A stretch of DNA of 54,208 nucleotides, taken from positions 1 to 54,208 of the forward strand of contig JALONR010000016.1 of the NCBI GenBank assembly GCA_025454815.1. Direction: 5' to 3'. Positions 34,794-43,955 of this stretch are shown here, piece by piece. This DNA is from Bacteroidales bacterium (lineage in GTDB: Bacteria > Bacteroidota > Bacteroidia > Bacteroidales > VadinHA17). The notes below the pieces were generated by a model that was not told the DNA's origin, did no database searches, and saw only the letters and a program-made list of their open reading frames with translations. The stretch's first letter is position 1, and the number at the start of each line of letters is the position of its first letter. Position numbers and translations under genes: made by a program.

Positions 34794-37661
34794 CTATCTC
34801 CGGCAAAGGGTTCGATAGGGGCACGATGTGCACCGGCGCCTGAAAGGGGTCATCCTGAAATCTTCATTAACGGCAAATATCCTGTCAAGTGTCAGTCCCA
34901 TCTCATGGCGGAATGCATTCATAAATCCCCTCCACTCCTCCCTCCCGGCATCAGGGCCATCAAGTCCCTTCACCCCGGAATAGGGAGAGAACTCATCCGA
35001 TGAGAGCTGCTGTATCCAGTAAATTGAAGGCAAGACTATCCTTCCGGGATGCTTATCCTCAATCAGAGTACAGTAGAGCAGTGCCTGAAGAATGGCATCA
35101 CTGCGTTTCTCCTTCTCCTCATCGAAGAGGCCTTCGGCACTGATTGCCTCCTTCTTGGGTGTTCCCGTCTTGTAATCAACCACCCGTACTGCACCGCCGG
35201 TCAGGTCTATCCTGTCAGCCTTGCCTCCCAGTCGTATCTTCAGGCTACCGGCAGTGGTGACGGTGTGAGTTCCTGAGAGCTCATTCTCAAGGCTCAGGAT
35301 TGTAAGATCCGGATTTTGTGCATCATAATCCAACAATTCACGGGCATAACGTTCAAGAACGTCAATGATTATCATCCCTCTTCCTGACAGGAGTGTCTCC
35401 CTGTCCCAGCGCATCTCATCCATTGCGGCTGCAATGATTGTCTCCCTTACCTGGTGACGGTTTCCGGCCATTGCAGCAATGTGAGGCCCTGCTCCCGCTA
35501 TTCCTTTCAGCGGTTCATATAGCCTTCGCAATGCATCATGCATGATATTGCCAAACCGGCGCTGGTCAATCTCCTTCTCAAGCATCTCCTCTTCCGGCAT
35601 TCCGCAAACATACCTGTAATAGAACCGCATCCGGCAGTTCAGCCAGGTGTTCACGGCGCTGGGCGAGAGGTATTTTCTCTCTTCATCACTCTCTCCATAG
35701 ATGGAAACCAGAGTTCTGTTGTGGGCTTCGGTTTTCTGTAGCGTCTCTGATATCATCCTGCTCCGTCCTACGCTTATATGAACTGACCTGTGAACGGGTG
35801 CAAATTCAGGGCTGTAGCTCATTCTCACCAGGTAGCGGCTCATCTCGCCGCTGTTGAGTCCCTGTGCCGATGAGTTGTAGAGGAACCATCCCTTTTCAGG
35901 TTTCCGCAACAGCCTGAAGAAGTAATATGACCAGATCGATTCATGCTCGTTCACTGTCGGGAGCCCGAAGGCACGTCTTATGTTATATGGGATGTAGGTG
36001 TTATCATACGAAATGGCAGGGAATATACCCTCGTTCAGTGATAGGAAAATAATCCTTTTGAACTCCAGGGCACGTGTCTCCAGCGCACCCATCACCTGGA
36101 TACCGCGAAGAGGTTCGCCAGAGAACGGGACAATCATCTTCCTGAAGACGCGGTCAAGGAGCCTCAGGCCTGTTTCTGGCTTCATACCGGGATTGTAGCT
36201 CCTTATCAGGTTCGCCAGCCTGGTAGTGCTGTTCATTGCCGCCCTGAGGTACTCACGGTCGGTGCTTAGTGTCATCCCCTCCTCTTCTGCAGCAAAGGTG
36301 GCCTCCTCAAGCTGTCCCATGACCGCGGCAAGATGCTCCGGTATGGCGGAACCGTCTGTGGGAACCAAAAAAAGCTCTTTTATCCGGAACCGGGCAGTAA
36401 GCATCGCCGCAGAGACCCTTAGCATATTTCCTCTTATGATCTCCCTGATTACCGTTTCGCCATCGCTGCCTGTAAGCAGCCTGAAATACTGGTGGCCCAG
36501 CAGGGCAATGAAATCATCGCTGCGAAAAGTAACTTCACCGCTGCCTGTACGGGCGGAACGGATCAGTGACATCAGCTGCTTAAGGAATGAATAGAGCGGC
36601 GTGAAGCGAAACGGGTGCCCCATGGTGACATTCACATCGTCGACGGATGAGGGTATAGATCCCAGAACAGGCATCAGGAGCTTCTCATCGGCAAGAATAA
36701 TGGCTGTGGAGGTCGGGTCATCGTCCCCTGCAATAACCTCATTGCCCAGCAGCTGGGCAACCATCCCTGCCTGTGCAGTATCTGACGGCGTATCAATTAT
36801 CTGCCATTCGCCGCTTGGCGGTCTGTGAGGACCATCTTCTCCCCTGCCGGCACGGTTCCCGAAGATGCGTATGTTCTCCCTGATGAACAGTGATGCCTTA
36901 TGTTCCGGATCATCCATGAAGAAGTGATCATCATCCCAGTAGAAATCAGCCACACCCAGCTTCCTGAGGTGGATGAACAGTGTCTTCTCACAGTTGTTGA
37001 GAGCATTCAGGCCGGCAATATGCCACCTCCTTCCTTCCGGCACCTTGAGAGTGCCATTGAGTGCCTGTTCAGCCACCTCTCGGCACAGCATGCCATCACC
37101 GGCCATGCCACGGTCAAACATTGCCTTCCTGTATTGTACATAGAGCGGACCCAGCTTCTGCCATACTGACCTGAACCTGGAGCGGGCATCACTTGTGGTT
37201 GCACCGGGGTTGAACGATTTCCAGAAGCCCCGTATAATCTCTACCTGCTCATCAGTCAGGCCGCCGAAGCGGTCATCTATCTCTTTCAGATCGGAGATGT
37301 TGCTGTATAGCTTTCCGGCATCGGCCATGTAGAGGTCAATGTCATTGAAGTCATTGATTATCACCTCACCCCAGGGCCAGAAGTCATCAAAGCTCATCTC
37401 CTCGCCGAACTGCTTCCGGTAAACGTTCCAGAGCTCGAATATCTGTGTTTCGGTGTCTGCCGGGACAAGAGAGGTGAACGAACGGAACAGGTCGCTGACG
37501 GTGAGCATTGAGGGTGCCCAGGAGGGTTTGTCATTCAGCCTGGCGAGCGCCCTGGCTAGCCATAGTCCTGCCCTGCGGCTGGGGAGCACCACCGTCTGTC
37601 TCTCCATCTCGCTGCCGTGCCGCTCACGTAGACTGTATGCCACTTTCTCAAGAAAATCCAT
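34794..37661 (-). CDS. addB: AddB-like PD-(D/E)XK nuclease with iron-sulfur cluster
   Basis: The second subunit of an AddAB-type helicase-nuclease that processes double-strand breaks for RecA. From ATG 37661 it has 955 residues beginning MDFLEKVAYSLRER. The N-terminal part is an inactivated helicase-like fold. The C-terminal nuclease has DRIDLTGGAVRVVDYKTG (the D...DxK catalytic pattern). Four cysteines fit the AddB 4Fe-4S cluster: one in NTWLNCRMRFYY and three in CTSCPYRTLC at the extreme C-terminus (C-x2-C-x5-C). A start at 37694 is possible but would overlap the radical SAM gene by 31 bases; 37661 starts 2 bases after that gene's stop. It is the last gene of the AddA / radical SAM / AddB transcript. 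Confidence 0.88.
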   Translation of the reverse strand: MDFLEKVAYSLRERHGSEMERQTVVLPSRRAGLWLARALARLNDKPSWAPSMLTVSDLFRSFTSLVPADTETQIFELWNVYRKQFGEEMSFDDFWPWGEVIINDFNDIDLYMADAGKLYSNISDLKEIDDRFGGLTDEQVEIIRGFWKSFNPGATTSDARSRFRSVWQKLGPLYVQYRKAMFDRGMAGDGMLCREVAEQALNGTLKVPEGRRWHIAGLNALNNCEKTLFIHLRKLGVADFYWDDDHFFMDDPEHKASLFIRENIRIFGNRAGRGEDGPHRPPSGEWQIIDTPSDTAQAGMVAQLLGNEVIAGDDDPTSTAIILADEKLLMPVLGSIPSSVDDVNVTMGHPFRFTPLYSFLKQLMSLIRSARTGSGEVTFRSDDFIALLGHQYFRLLTGSDGETVIREIIRGNMLRVSAAMLTARFRIKELFLVPTDGSAIPEHLAAVMGQLEEATFAAEEEGMTLSTDREYLRAAMNSTTRLANLIRSYNPGMKPETGLRLLDRVFRKMIVPFSGEPLRGIQVMGALETRALEFKRIIFLSLNEGIFPAISYDNTYIPYNIRRAFGLPTVNEHESIWSYYFFRLLRKPEKGWFLYNSSAQGLNSGEMSRYLVRMSYSPEFAPVHRSVHISVGRSRMISETLQKTEAHNRTLVSIYGESDEERKYLSPSAVNTWLNCRMRFYYRYVCGMPEEEMLEKEIDQRRFGNIMHDALRRLYEPLKGIAGAGPHIAAMAGNRHQVRETIIAAAMDEMRWDRETLLSGRGMIIIDVLERYARELLDYDAQNPDLTILSLENELSGTHTVTTAGSLKIRLGGKADRIDLTGGAVRVVDYKTGTPKKEAISAEGLFDEEKEKRSDAILQALLYCTLIEDKHPGRIVLPSIYWIQQLSSDEFSPYSGVKGLDGPDAGREEWRGFMNAFRHEMGLTLDRIFAVNEDFRMTPFRRRCTSCPYRTLCRR

Positions 37662-37663
37662 TG

Positions 37664-38623
37664 TCAGCTCGTTTTGCAGAGTCGCCCCTGCCATGTATTC
37701 CGTTCCGCAAGCCTCTTCTCAAAGAGGCTGAATATCTCGTTGCTCCTGAGGTGCCAGTTGCGCGGGTCATCCAGCAGCCGCGGAGGGGCTTCACCACTGA
37801 TACGGTCAATCATTATACCCGGGGAAAGTCTCTCTGTAAAGGAGATCACCAGGTCAAGGTATTCGTCAATTGTATAGAGGTCAAACAGATCGGGATCACG
37901 CCTGAACTGGTGTGCCATCACTGTCCCTTTTACCAGTTGCAGCTGCCTGATCTTAAGCGATGTAAGTGGTATGGATGAGATGATGTCAGCACTTTCGGTT
38001 ATGGCGGAGCGGGTGTCACCCGGGAGGCCGAAGATGAGGTGTGCACCGGTATTGAGGCCGCGTGCTGCCGTCTCTTCCACAGCCTTTATGGCAGAAGCAA
38101 AATCGTGACCCCTGTTGATACGCCTGAGTGTATCATCGTTTACCGACTCAATTCCATATTCTACCGATATGAAATAATCGCGTGCCATCACTGCCAGCCT
38201 GTCGAGCAGTTCACCCGATACGCAGTCGGGACGGGTACCTATAACCAGTCCGGTTACTGCAGAGTGGTTGAGTGCTTCATCATAAAGCCCTGCCAGTTTT
38301 TCAATACCTTCATAGGTATTGGTATATGCCTGGAAATATGCAATATATCCTGTGGCACGCCGGTACCTGCGGCGATGGAATTCAATCCCCTGATCAATTT
38401 GTTCCGTGACGCTTTTGTCAGGAGTGCAGTAAGCGGGTATGAATGCCTCATTGTTGCAGTAGGTGCATCCTCCGTATCCCAGTGTTCCGTCCCTGTTCGG
38501 GCAGGTAAAGCCCGCATTGATGCTCACCTTCTGGACCCTTCCTCCGAAGAAACCTGCAAACCAGTCGGCATATGAATTATACCTCCGTGTTGTGCCCCAC
38601 CGGTATGTTTCCCCGTCCTTCAT
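37664..38623 (-). CDS. Radical SAM protein, YhcC family (TIGR01212)
   Basis: An iron-sulfur enzyme of the radical SAM superfamily, 319 residues. The cluster cysteines are in FTCPNRDGTLGYGGCTYCNN, the spacing typical of the YhcC/TIGR01212 family. The SAM-binding region continues with FQAYTNTY and the family's GTRPDC, VEYGIESVND and GHLIFGLPGD-like GAHLIFGLPGD. The reaction is unknown. The gene overlaps the AddA stop by 4 bases (ATGA) and is followed 2 bases later by the AddB start, so it is tightly embedded in a DNA-repair operon. That context might hint at a link, but gene order alone does not prove one. Confidence 0.9.
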   Translation of the reverse strand: MKDGETYRWGTTRRYNSYADWFAGFFGGRVQKVSINAGFTCPNRDGTLGYGGCTYCNNEAFIPAYCTPDKSVTEQIDQGIEFHRRRYRRATGYIAYFQAYTNTYEGIEKLAGLYDEALNHSAVTGLVIGTRPDCVSGELLDRLAVMARDYFISVEYGIESVNDDTLRRINRGHDFASAIKAVEETAARGLNTGAHLIFGLPGDTRSAITESADIISSIPLTSLKIRQLQLVKGTVMAHQFRRDPDLFDLYTIDEYLDLVISFTERLSPGIMIDRISGEAPPRLLDDPRNWHLRSNEIFSLFEKRLAERNTWQGRLCKTS

Positions 38624-41600
38624 GCCTCTTCAATGATATCCTTTTCAACATACCACAGCCATGATTTCACGTTTCTGTAACCCATGGCCGTCAGCAGCTC
38701 GCGGTATTCTGCAGCCTGATGTATGTGTCGGGGCGAGGGTTCCCCGAACTTATAGTCAACAACCGTCACGGTATCATCATCCATCATTACCCTGTCAGGG
38801 CGGCGGGCGGCGCCCGTGGGGAGAAGGATTGTCGCTTCGGTCATGACCCGGCTGCTGCCGTCAAACCAGTGCCTCACCCTGTCTGAGGTGAGCATTTCGG
38901 TCAGGCGGCTGACGACGGTATCACGGTCTGAGATCGGCAGCAGCCCGCCGGCGCACGCCTGGTCAACTACAGGTCTGATATCCCCTGTGGTGGTGACGCG
39001 GCTCAGAATTTCATGCATCATTATGCCATAGGCCCTCCCGCCGGGCTCGGTAAGCTTAACAGCATCCTGTGGCAGGGCGTCGCCCGTTCTGAGCCTGAGT
39101 GAGCCGCGTGGCTCACTGAAAGCATACCGGGAGATCTCAGGCTGCGGCTCCCTCTCCTGTTTCTCCACTGGAGGCAGCTGACCGCACTCAATGTACCTGA
39201 TCCCCTCCTCATCATGAGTCTCAAAGTCGTCAGGCAGCCTCCCCAGGGCTTCATTAATAAGACTGGCTGTACCGGCGCTGCCGGAAGAGGGTTTGGCTAT
39301 CTCCGGAGCCATAACCAACAATGCGTCGACAGCCCTGGTGAAGGCCACGTACAGCAGGTTAACCCCGTCAAGCCAGTCAGAGGCTTTTTCCATCCTGGCG
39401 GCTTCGGAGAAGAGTGACTCCTCAAGCCTGCTGCTGATCTCAGGCAAAACGACAGGCATGGGTGCAAAGGGAGCCGGCACATCGGTGACCCAAAGAAGCG
39501 GCCTGCTGAAACCAGGCTTCGAAAAATCCCACGAGGCAAACGGGACAATGACTACCCTGCTCTGAAGTCCCTTTGCCTTGTGTATTGTCATGACGCGCAT
39601 TGCCTCCTGCCTGTCTGACTGGCTGAGAGTGCTTTTATACCCCTCCTCATCCCACCACTTCACGAAGGCCGATATGTCAGAGCTGTGACGCCCTGACCAT
39701 GCCAGCACAACATCCTGGAAGGAGCTGATATAAGCAATATTGGAGCTGAGTTCCCCCAGTCCGAAGAACCGTATCATGCTTTCGGTGGCGCTGTAGAGTG
39801 ATGTATTGCGGAACGACCCGAGGGTCTGCCTCCATCCATCAGGCAGAGGTTCCCCGGTGCTTTCTGCGGCATCACCACCGTATACAAGGCTTTCATCCCT
39901 GCCGGTGGCCAGAACGAAGGACCTGACCATCTGGCTCATGTTGATACGGCTGTCAGGGTCAGTCAGGTGCCGCAGGCAGGCAATCATGAAGGTTACGGCC
40001 GGGTTGCGCTCAAGGAGCAGCGACTCACCCGATGTGATTTCATAGTTGTACCGCAGTCGTTGTTCAGACGGGCATGAGGCACTGTACTCGAGTATGCGGC
40101 TGATGATGCTCTTCCCCTCTTCATTGGTTCGGCAGAGAAAGAGGATATCATCCGCCGTGTACCTATGATCCTGGATCTTTTCTATCACTGCAGGGAGGTC
40201 ATTCAGAACTCGTTCCTTCCATCCCTCATCCTCACTCTTTCCATAAAGGGTGAGCTTAACATACCCCCCTTCTTTCCCCGGGGTGCCCTGTTGCTCTGAG
40301 CCTGAATATACATCACTGATTCTCAGCCTGTCAAATGCAAGCTTCTCATCGCAAAGCGAAGGAATGGAACCCGGAGCAAAGAGTGAGTTGTTAAACCTTA
40401 TGATATTTATCCGGCTGCGGAAATTCGTGCTGAGTTGTATTGTGCGGAGAGTTTCCTCACCGAAAGCCTCTGCCGCCTCGGTATGTATTATGCGCCAGTC
40501 GCTGTTGCGCCATCTGTATATAGACTGCTTGACATCGCCAACCACCAGGTTGTCCCTGCCCCGTGACAGCGTCTCCGAGATAAGCGGCCTGAAGTTGTTC
40601 CACTGGATCCTTGAGGTATCCTGGAACTCATCAATGATATAATGGTCATATGCAGAGCCGATCTTCTCATAGATGAAAGGGGTGTCATCATCAGCTATCA
40701 GCCTGCTTATAAGTTCTCCGGAGTCAGAAAGGAGGAACAGGTTCTGGTCATGGGCCTGTTCACGCACCCTTTCACTTAATGCCCCAAGGATACCTATCAC
40801 GTGTATGGTGCGCACCTGCACAGAGGCTGAGACATATAGGCCATATCTCTTTTCAAACAGTTCTGAAATGGCATTAACCACGTCATCAAGTCCTCTTTCC
40901 ATGGCCTCCCCGAACGCTTTCACCACGGCAGGCCCGGCACCGGCGGCATAGTATTTTCCTTCTTCAGCAGCCTTGATCCATGCGTTGTTGGGTTTGCGGA
41001 TGTCACCCTGCGTGTATCTCCTGAGGCTCTCTCCCACTCCCCCCCGGCTTTTCGAGAGAAAATCGTCAGGAGTAAGCCCGCAACCGGCATAAATGCTGAC
41101 TCCCTTCATGGCCAGGTTTTTCAGTTCTGATTCAAAGCCATTGCGTATTGAAAAGACTCTGGAGGCATATTCAGCCATCACCCCGTAATCACCTATTTTC
41201 CGGCGGTCGTCCGCGCTCAGCTGCCGGAAGTCTTCCCTGAAGATCTGGGCGGCCACTTCCATTATCTCCTTCCTGATATCCCATCCCTTGCTGTCATCGA
41301 GCCTTGAAGCCACATATGATGAGATCCATTCAAGCAGCTTCCTGTCGGAAGCCACATCTGCAAGGAGGCTGTCAACGGCGTCTGAGAGAACAGCCTCATG
41401 TTCAAGTTCAATCTCATATCCGGCAGGTATATCCATCTCCCGTGCAAATGCCCTTATCACCCTCTGGAAGAAGGAATCGATGGTACCCACGGTAAACCGG
41501 GAGTAATCCTGCAGTATGTTGTTAAGCGCCAGGGGAGCATTCCTTCGGACGGTCACGATGGCCGCCTCCCGGTCAGGCCAGAGTTCAGGAAAGAAACTGC

Positions 41601-41847
41601 ACAGGTAATCAGCAAATTCCCTTCGTTCCTTGTCTCCATTGCTATTCTCCATGCCGAGAATACTTAGCCTCTTCAGTATGCGGCTCTTCATCTCCGCAGC
41701 AGCAGAGTTTGTAAACGTGACTGCAAGGATGCGGCGGAAAGCCTCAGGGTCATAAAGCACCCGGGAGAGGTAGAATGCAGCCAGGGCGTGAGTCTTTCCC
41801 GACCCTGCCGATGCACTGTATTTCAATAACTTACCGGGACCGTTCAT
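38620..41847 (-). CDS. addA: AddA-like UvrD/REP helicase-nuclease
   Basis: The motor and nuclease subunit of an AddAB-type complex, 1075 residues. Walker A ASAGSGKT is at residues 12-19 and helicase motif II contains YDHYIIDEFQDTS, with motifs III (VGDVKQSIYRWRNSDW), IV (LSTNFRS), V (VMTIHKAKGLQSRVV) and VI (LLYVAFTRAVDALL). The C-terminal nuclease has RRPDRVMMDDDTVTVVDYKFG, with the D...DxK residues. It is the first gene of its transcript and diverges from mnmA. No RecBCD genes are seen. Chi recognition cannot be judged. Confidence 0.92.
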   Translation of the reverse strand: MNGPGKLLKYSASAGSGKTHALAAFYLSRVLYDPEAFRRILAVTFTNSAAAEMKSRILKRLSILGMENSNGDKERREFADYLCSFFPELWPDREAAIVTVRRNAPLALNNILQDYSRFTVGTIDSFFQRVIRAFAREMDIPAGYEIELEHEAVLSDAVDSLLADVASDRKLLEWISSYVASRLDDSKGWDIRKEIMEVAAQIFREDFRQLSADDRRKIGDYGVMAEYASRVFSIRNGFESELKNLAMKGVSIYAGCGLTPDDFLSKSRGGVGESLRRYTQGDIRKPNNAWIKAAEEGKYYAAGAGPAVVKAFGEAMERGLDDVVNAISELFEKRYGLYVSASVQVRTIHVIGILGALSERVREQAHDQNLFLLSDSGELISRLIADDDTPFIYEKIGSAYDHYIIDEFQDTSRIQWNNFRPLISETLSRGRDNLVVGDVKQSIYRWRNSDWRIIHTEAAEAFGEETLRTIQLSTNFRSRINIIRFNNSLFAPGSIPSLCDEKLAFDRLRISDVYSGSEQQGTPGKEGGYVKLTLYGKSEDEGWKERVLNDLPAVIEKIQDHRYTADDILFLCRTNEEGKSIISRILEYSASCPSEQRLRYNYEITSGESLLLERNPAVTFMIACLRHLTDPDSRINMSQMVRSFVLATGRDESLVYGGDAAESTGEPLPDGWRQTLGSFRNTSLYSATESMIRFFGLGELSSNIAYISSFQDVVLAWSGRHSSDISAFVKWWDEEGYKSTLSQSDRQEAMRVMTIHKAKGLQSRVVIVPFASWDFSKPGFSRPLLWVTDVPAPFAPMPVVLPEISSRLEESLFSEAARMEKASDWLDGVNLLYVAFTRAVDALLVMAPEIAKPSSGSAGTASLINEALGRLPDDFETHDEEGIRYIECGQLPPVEKQEREPQPEISRYAFSEPRGSLRLRTGDALPQDAVKLTEPGGRAYGIMMHEILSRVTTTGDIRPVVDQACAGGLLPISDRDTVVSRLTEMLTSDRVRHWFDGSSRVMTEATILLPTGAARRPDRVMMDDDTVTVVDYKFGEPSPRHIHQAAEYRELLTAMGYRNVKSWLWYVEKDIIEEA

Positions 41848-41924
41848 CTTCTGAAAAATAGTAAAAAAAGAGTCATGATACTTTAGGCAGCTGAAGTAGT
41901 TTTCAACATATTGAGTGAAAGAGC

Positions 41925-41932
41925 TACCTTTG
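41925..41932 (+). promoter_or_regulatory. Bacteroidota -7 element immediately before mnmA
   Basis: TACCTTTG matches TAnnTTTG and ends only 4 bases before the GTG at 41937. A TTTTC lies near the -33 position. A transcript from here would start at or next to the GTG, that is, be leaderless. Confidence 0.5.
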
Positions 41933-41936
41933 CGGC

Positions 41937-43136
41937 GTGAAAAGGAAGGTTACGGTAGGGTTGTCAGGAGGCGTTGACTCAAGTGTTGCCGCATGGCTGC
42001 TGAAGGAAAAGGGCTATGAGGTTGAGGGACTTTTCATGATCAACTGGCATGACAGCAGGGGTCTTCTTAAGGGCGACTGCCCTTTTGATGAGGACATCAC
42101 CTTTGCCGAGATGGTAGCCAGGAAGCTTAAGATAAAGCTGAGAACGGTTGACCTGAGTGATGAGTATCGCACCAGGGTAGTAGACTACATGTTCAGCGAA
42201 TACGGTGCCGGCCGCACTCCCAATCCCGATGTGCTCTGCAACCGCGAGATCAAGTTTGATTCCTTCGTCAGGGAAGCACGGAAGCATGGATCAGATTATG
42301 TTGCAACCGGTCATTACTGCAGGAATGAGCAGGCTGATACGGATTCAGGCAGGGTTAACAGGCTTCTTGCGGGCGCAGACCGCAACAAGGATCAGAGTTA
42401 TTTTCTCTGCCAGGTGAGCCAGCGGCAGCTTGACAATGTTCTTTTTCCGGTAGGTTCGCTCACCAAACCTGAGGTAAGGCAGATAGCCACGGACCTGGGT
42501 CTTGCCACTGCTGTAAGGAAGGATTCCCAGGGCATCTGTTTCGTAGGAAAGGTTGATCTGCCTGTATTCCTTCAGCAGAAACTTGAGGCAAGGAAAGGCA
42601 GGATTGTATGCATACCTGATTCCGGCAGCTTCAAGAGGTGGCCCGACGGATTGCCGTCATCTCCGGTCACTGATGAAGAACTGAAACAGATGACAATGCC
42701 CCATTCCCTCAATCCTGGTGACGGGGTTACGGCCGGAGTGCATAACGGGGCTCACTTCTTCACTGTAGGACAGCGCAAGGGGCTGAATCTTGGCGGATAC
42801 AAGGAACCCCTGTTTGTAATCGGTACAGATACTTCCAGCAATATTATCTATGCGGGTGAAGGGCAGATGCACGGCGGCCTTTACAGGAAAGGGCTGTTTG
42901 TCAAAGCGGAAGAAGTGCACTGGATCAGGGAAGACCTGGCCATGAAACCAGGTGAGAATCGTCATTACCAGGTGCGGATCCGCTATCGTCAGCCGCTTCA
43001 GAGCGCTTGCATATATGCAAGGACGGAGGGATATTACATTATTTTTGAAAAGGCTCAGCGGGGCATCACCCCCGGTCAGTTTGCCGCATGGTATGACGGT
43101 GAGGAATTGCTCGGATCAGGCGCAATAAATGAATGA
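41937..43136 (+). CDS. mnmA: tRNA-specific 2-thiouridylase MnmA
   Basis: It installs sulfur at C2 of uridine 34 in tRNAs for Lys, Glu and Gln. It has 399 residues. The PP-loop SGGVDSS is at residues 10-16. The two catalytic cysteines are C101 in NPDVLCNREIKF and C201 in DSQGICFVG. The start must be at or very near the GTG at 41937, because KVTVGLSGGVDSS is the first beta strand and P-loop. That puts the start 4 bases after a -7 promoter element (see the separate entry). The ORF is complete to TGA at 43134. It diverges from addA. Confidence 0.96.
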   Translation: MKRKVTVGLSGGVDSSVAAWLLKEKGYEVEGLFMINWHDSRGLLKGDCPFDEDITFAEMVARKLKIKLRTVDLSDEYRTRVVDYMFSEYGAGRTPNPDVLCNREIKFDSFVREARKHGSDYVATGHYCRNEQADTDSGRVNRLLAGADRNKDQSYFLCQVSQRQLDNVLFPVGSLTKPEVRQIATDLGLATAVRKDSQGICFVGKVDLPVFLQQKLEARKGRIVCIPDSGSFKRWPDGLPSSPVTDEELKQMTMPHSLNPGDGVTAGVHNGAHFFTVGQRKGLNLGGYKEPLFVIGTDTSSNIIYAGEGQMHGGLYRKGLFVKAEEVHWIREDLAMKPGENRHYQVRIRYRQPLQSACIYARTEGYYIIFEKAQRGITPGQFAAWYDGEELLGSGAINE

Positions 43137-43160
43137 AATTCCGTGAAGTGGTTCACCGTA

Positions 43161-43176
43161 TAACCGGTATCGGTTA
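43161..43176 (+). other. Small hairpin downstream of mnmA
   Basis: TAACCG (43161-43166) pairs with CGGTTA (43171-43176) around GTAT. It lacks a T run, so it is not a classic terminator; it may stabilise the mnmA 3' end. The remainder of the 209-base gap up to the next gene is A/T-rich near 43250-43345. Confidence 0.35.
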
Positions 43177-43345
43177 ACTCCGGGGAAGCAGACAAATCCT
43201 GATAATGCCTGTCATAATCCCTGACGGGACCCTTCCCGGAAAGCAGAATTACTTTGAATTTTAAGAAAAAACTTGAAACTTCGTTAAACAATATTTGTTA
43301 TACCTTTATAGTTGTTATTGACAAGGACCAAAAATTAAAAGAAAA

Positions 43346-43849
43346 ATGAAAAAACTAATCCTTTCCTTAGCCTTTGTAGCAATGGCATTCGGCCTTAATG
43401 CCCAGAAGAATGTAGTGAAAACCAATCCTCTCGGCCTTGCATTCGGAAACTTCAATGCAACCTATGAAAGAGTTTTGGGTACCAGTGCATCCATACTGGT
43501 AAAAGGGCAGTACATGTACAAACTGCTTGGAGTTGAAGTTAACCTGATCGGAGGCGGTGCCGGCTTCCGGTACTATTTCACCCATGCAAAGAAGCCCGTT
43601 CCGGGTGGATTCTACATTAACCCGCAGGTACAGTTTGCTACGGGGAGCGTCACAGACGATGACGGCGAGAAACTGAGTGCAAACACATTTGGTTTCGGTG
43701 CTGAAATAGGCTACCAATGGGTCTGGGAAAGCGGTTTTGTACTTGACCTTGGAATAGGCCCGATGTACACTTCGGCCAGGGCGGAAAGTGATGAAGATCT
43801 GAGCGGAATAATGCCCAGCGCCACGCTGGCAATCGGTTTTGCCTTCTGA
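43346..43849 (+). CDS. DUF3575-like outer-membrane beta-barrel protein
   Basis: A 167-residue exported protein. The signal peptide is MKKLILSLAFVAMAFGLNA with cleavage near residue 20. The mature part shows alternating amphipathic strands ending in Phe (LAIGFAF). NPLGLAFGNFNATYERVLG is typical of the DUF3575 or porin-like small barrels of Bacteroidota. About eight strands fit the length. Function is unknown. It stands alone with a strong terminator 26 bases after its stop. Upstream (43290-43320) there are near-matches to the -7 element (TACCTTTA and TATAGTTG) but no exact one. Confidence 0.8.
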   Translation: MKKLILSLAFVAMAFGLNAQKNVVKTNPLGLAFGNFNATYERVLGTSASILVKGQYMYKLLGVEVNLIGGGAGFRYYFTHAKKPVPGGFYINPQVQFATGSVTDDDGEKLSANTFGFGAEIGYQWVWESGFVLDLGIGPMYTSARAESDEDLSGIMPSATLAIGFAF

Positions 43850-43875
43850 CAACTCTTCATTACAAGATATTACGG

Positions 43876-43906
43876 AACAGGCGGGTCAGTCCCGCCTGTT
43901 TTGTTT
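43876..43906 (+). terminator. Rho-independent terminator of the DUF3575 gene
   Basis: AACAGGCGGG (43876-43885) pairs perfectly with CCCGCCTGTT (43891-43900) around the loop TCAGT, followed by TTGTTT. It is located between convergent genes. Confidence 0.9.
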
Positions 43907-43955
43907 ATGGCAGCTTATGAAAGTTATTCCGCTGCAGCATGACCTGTCGGTAGAA

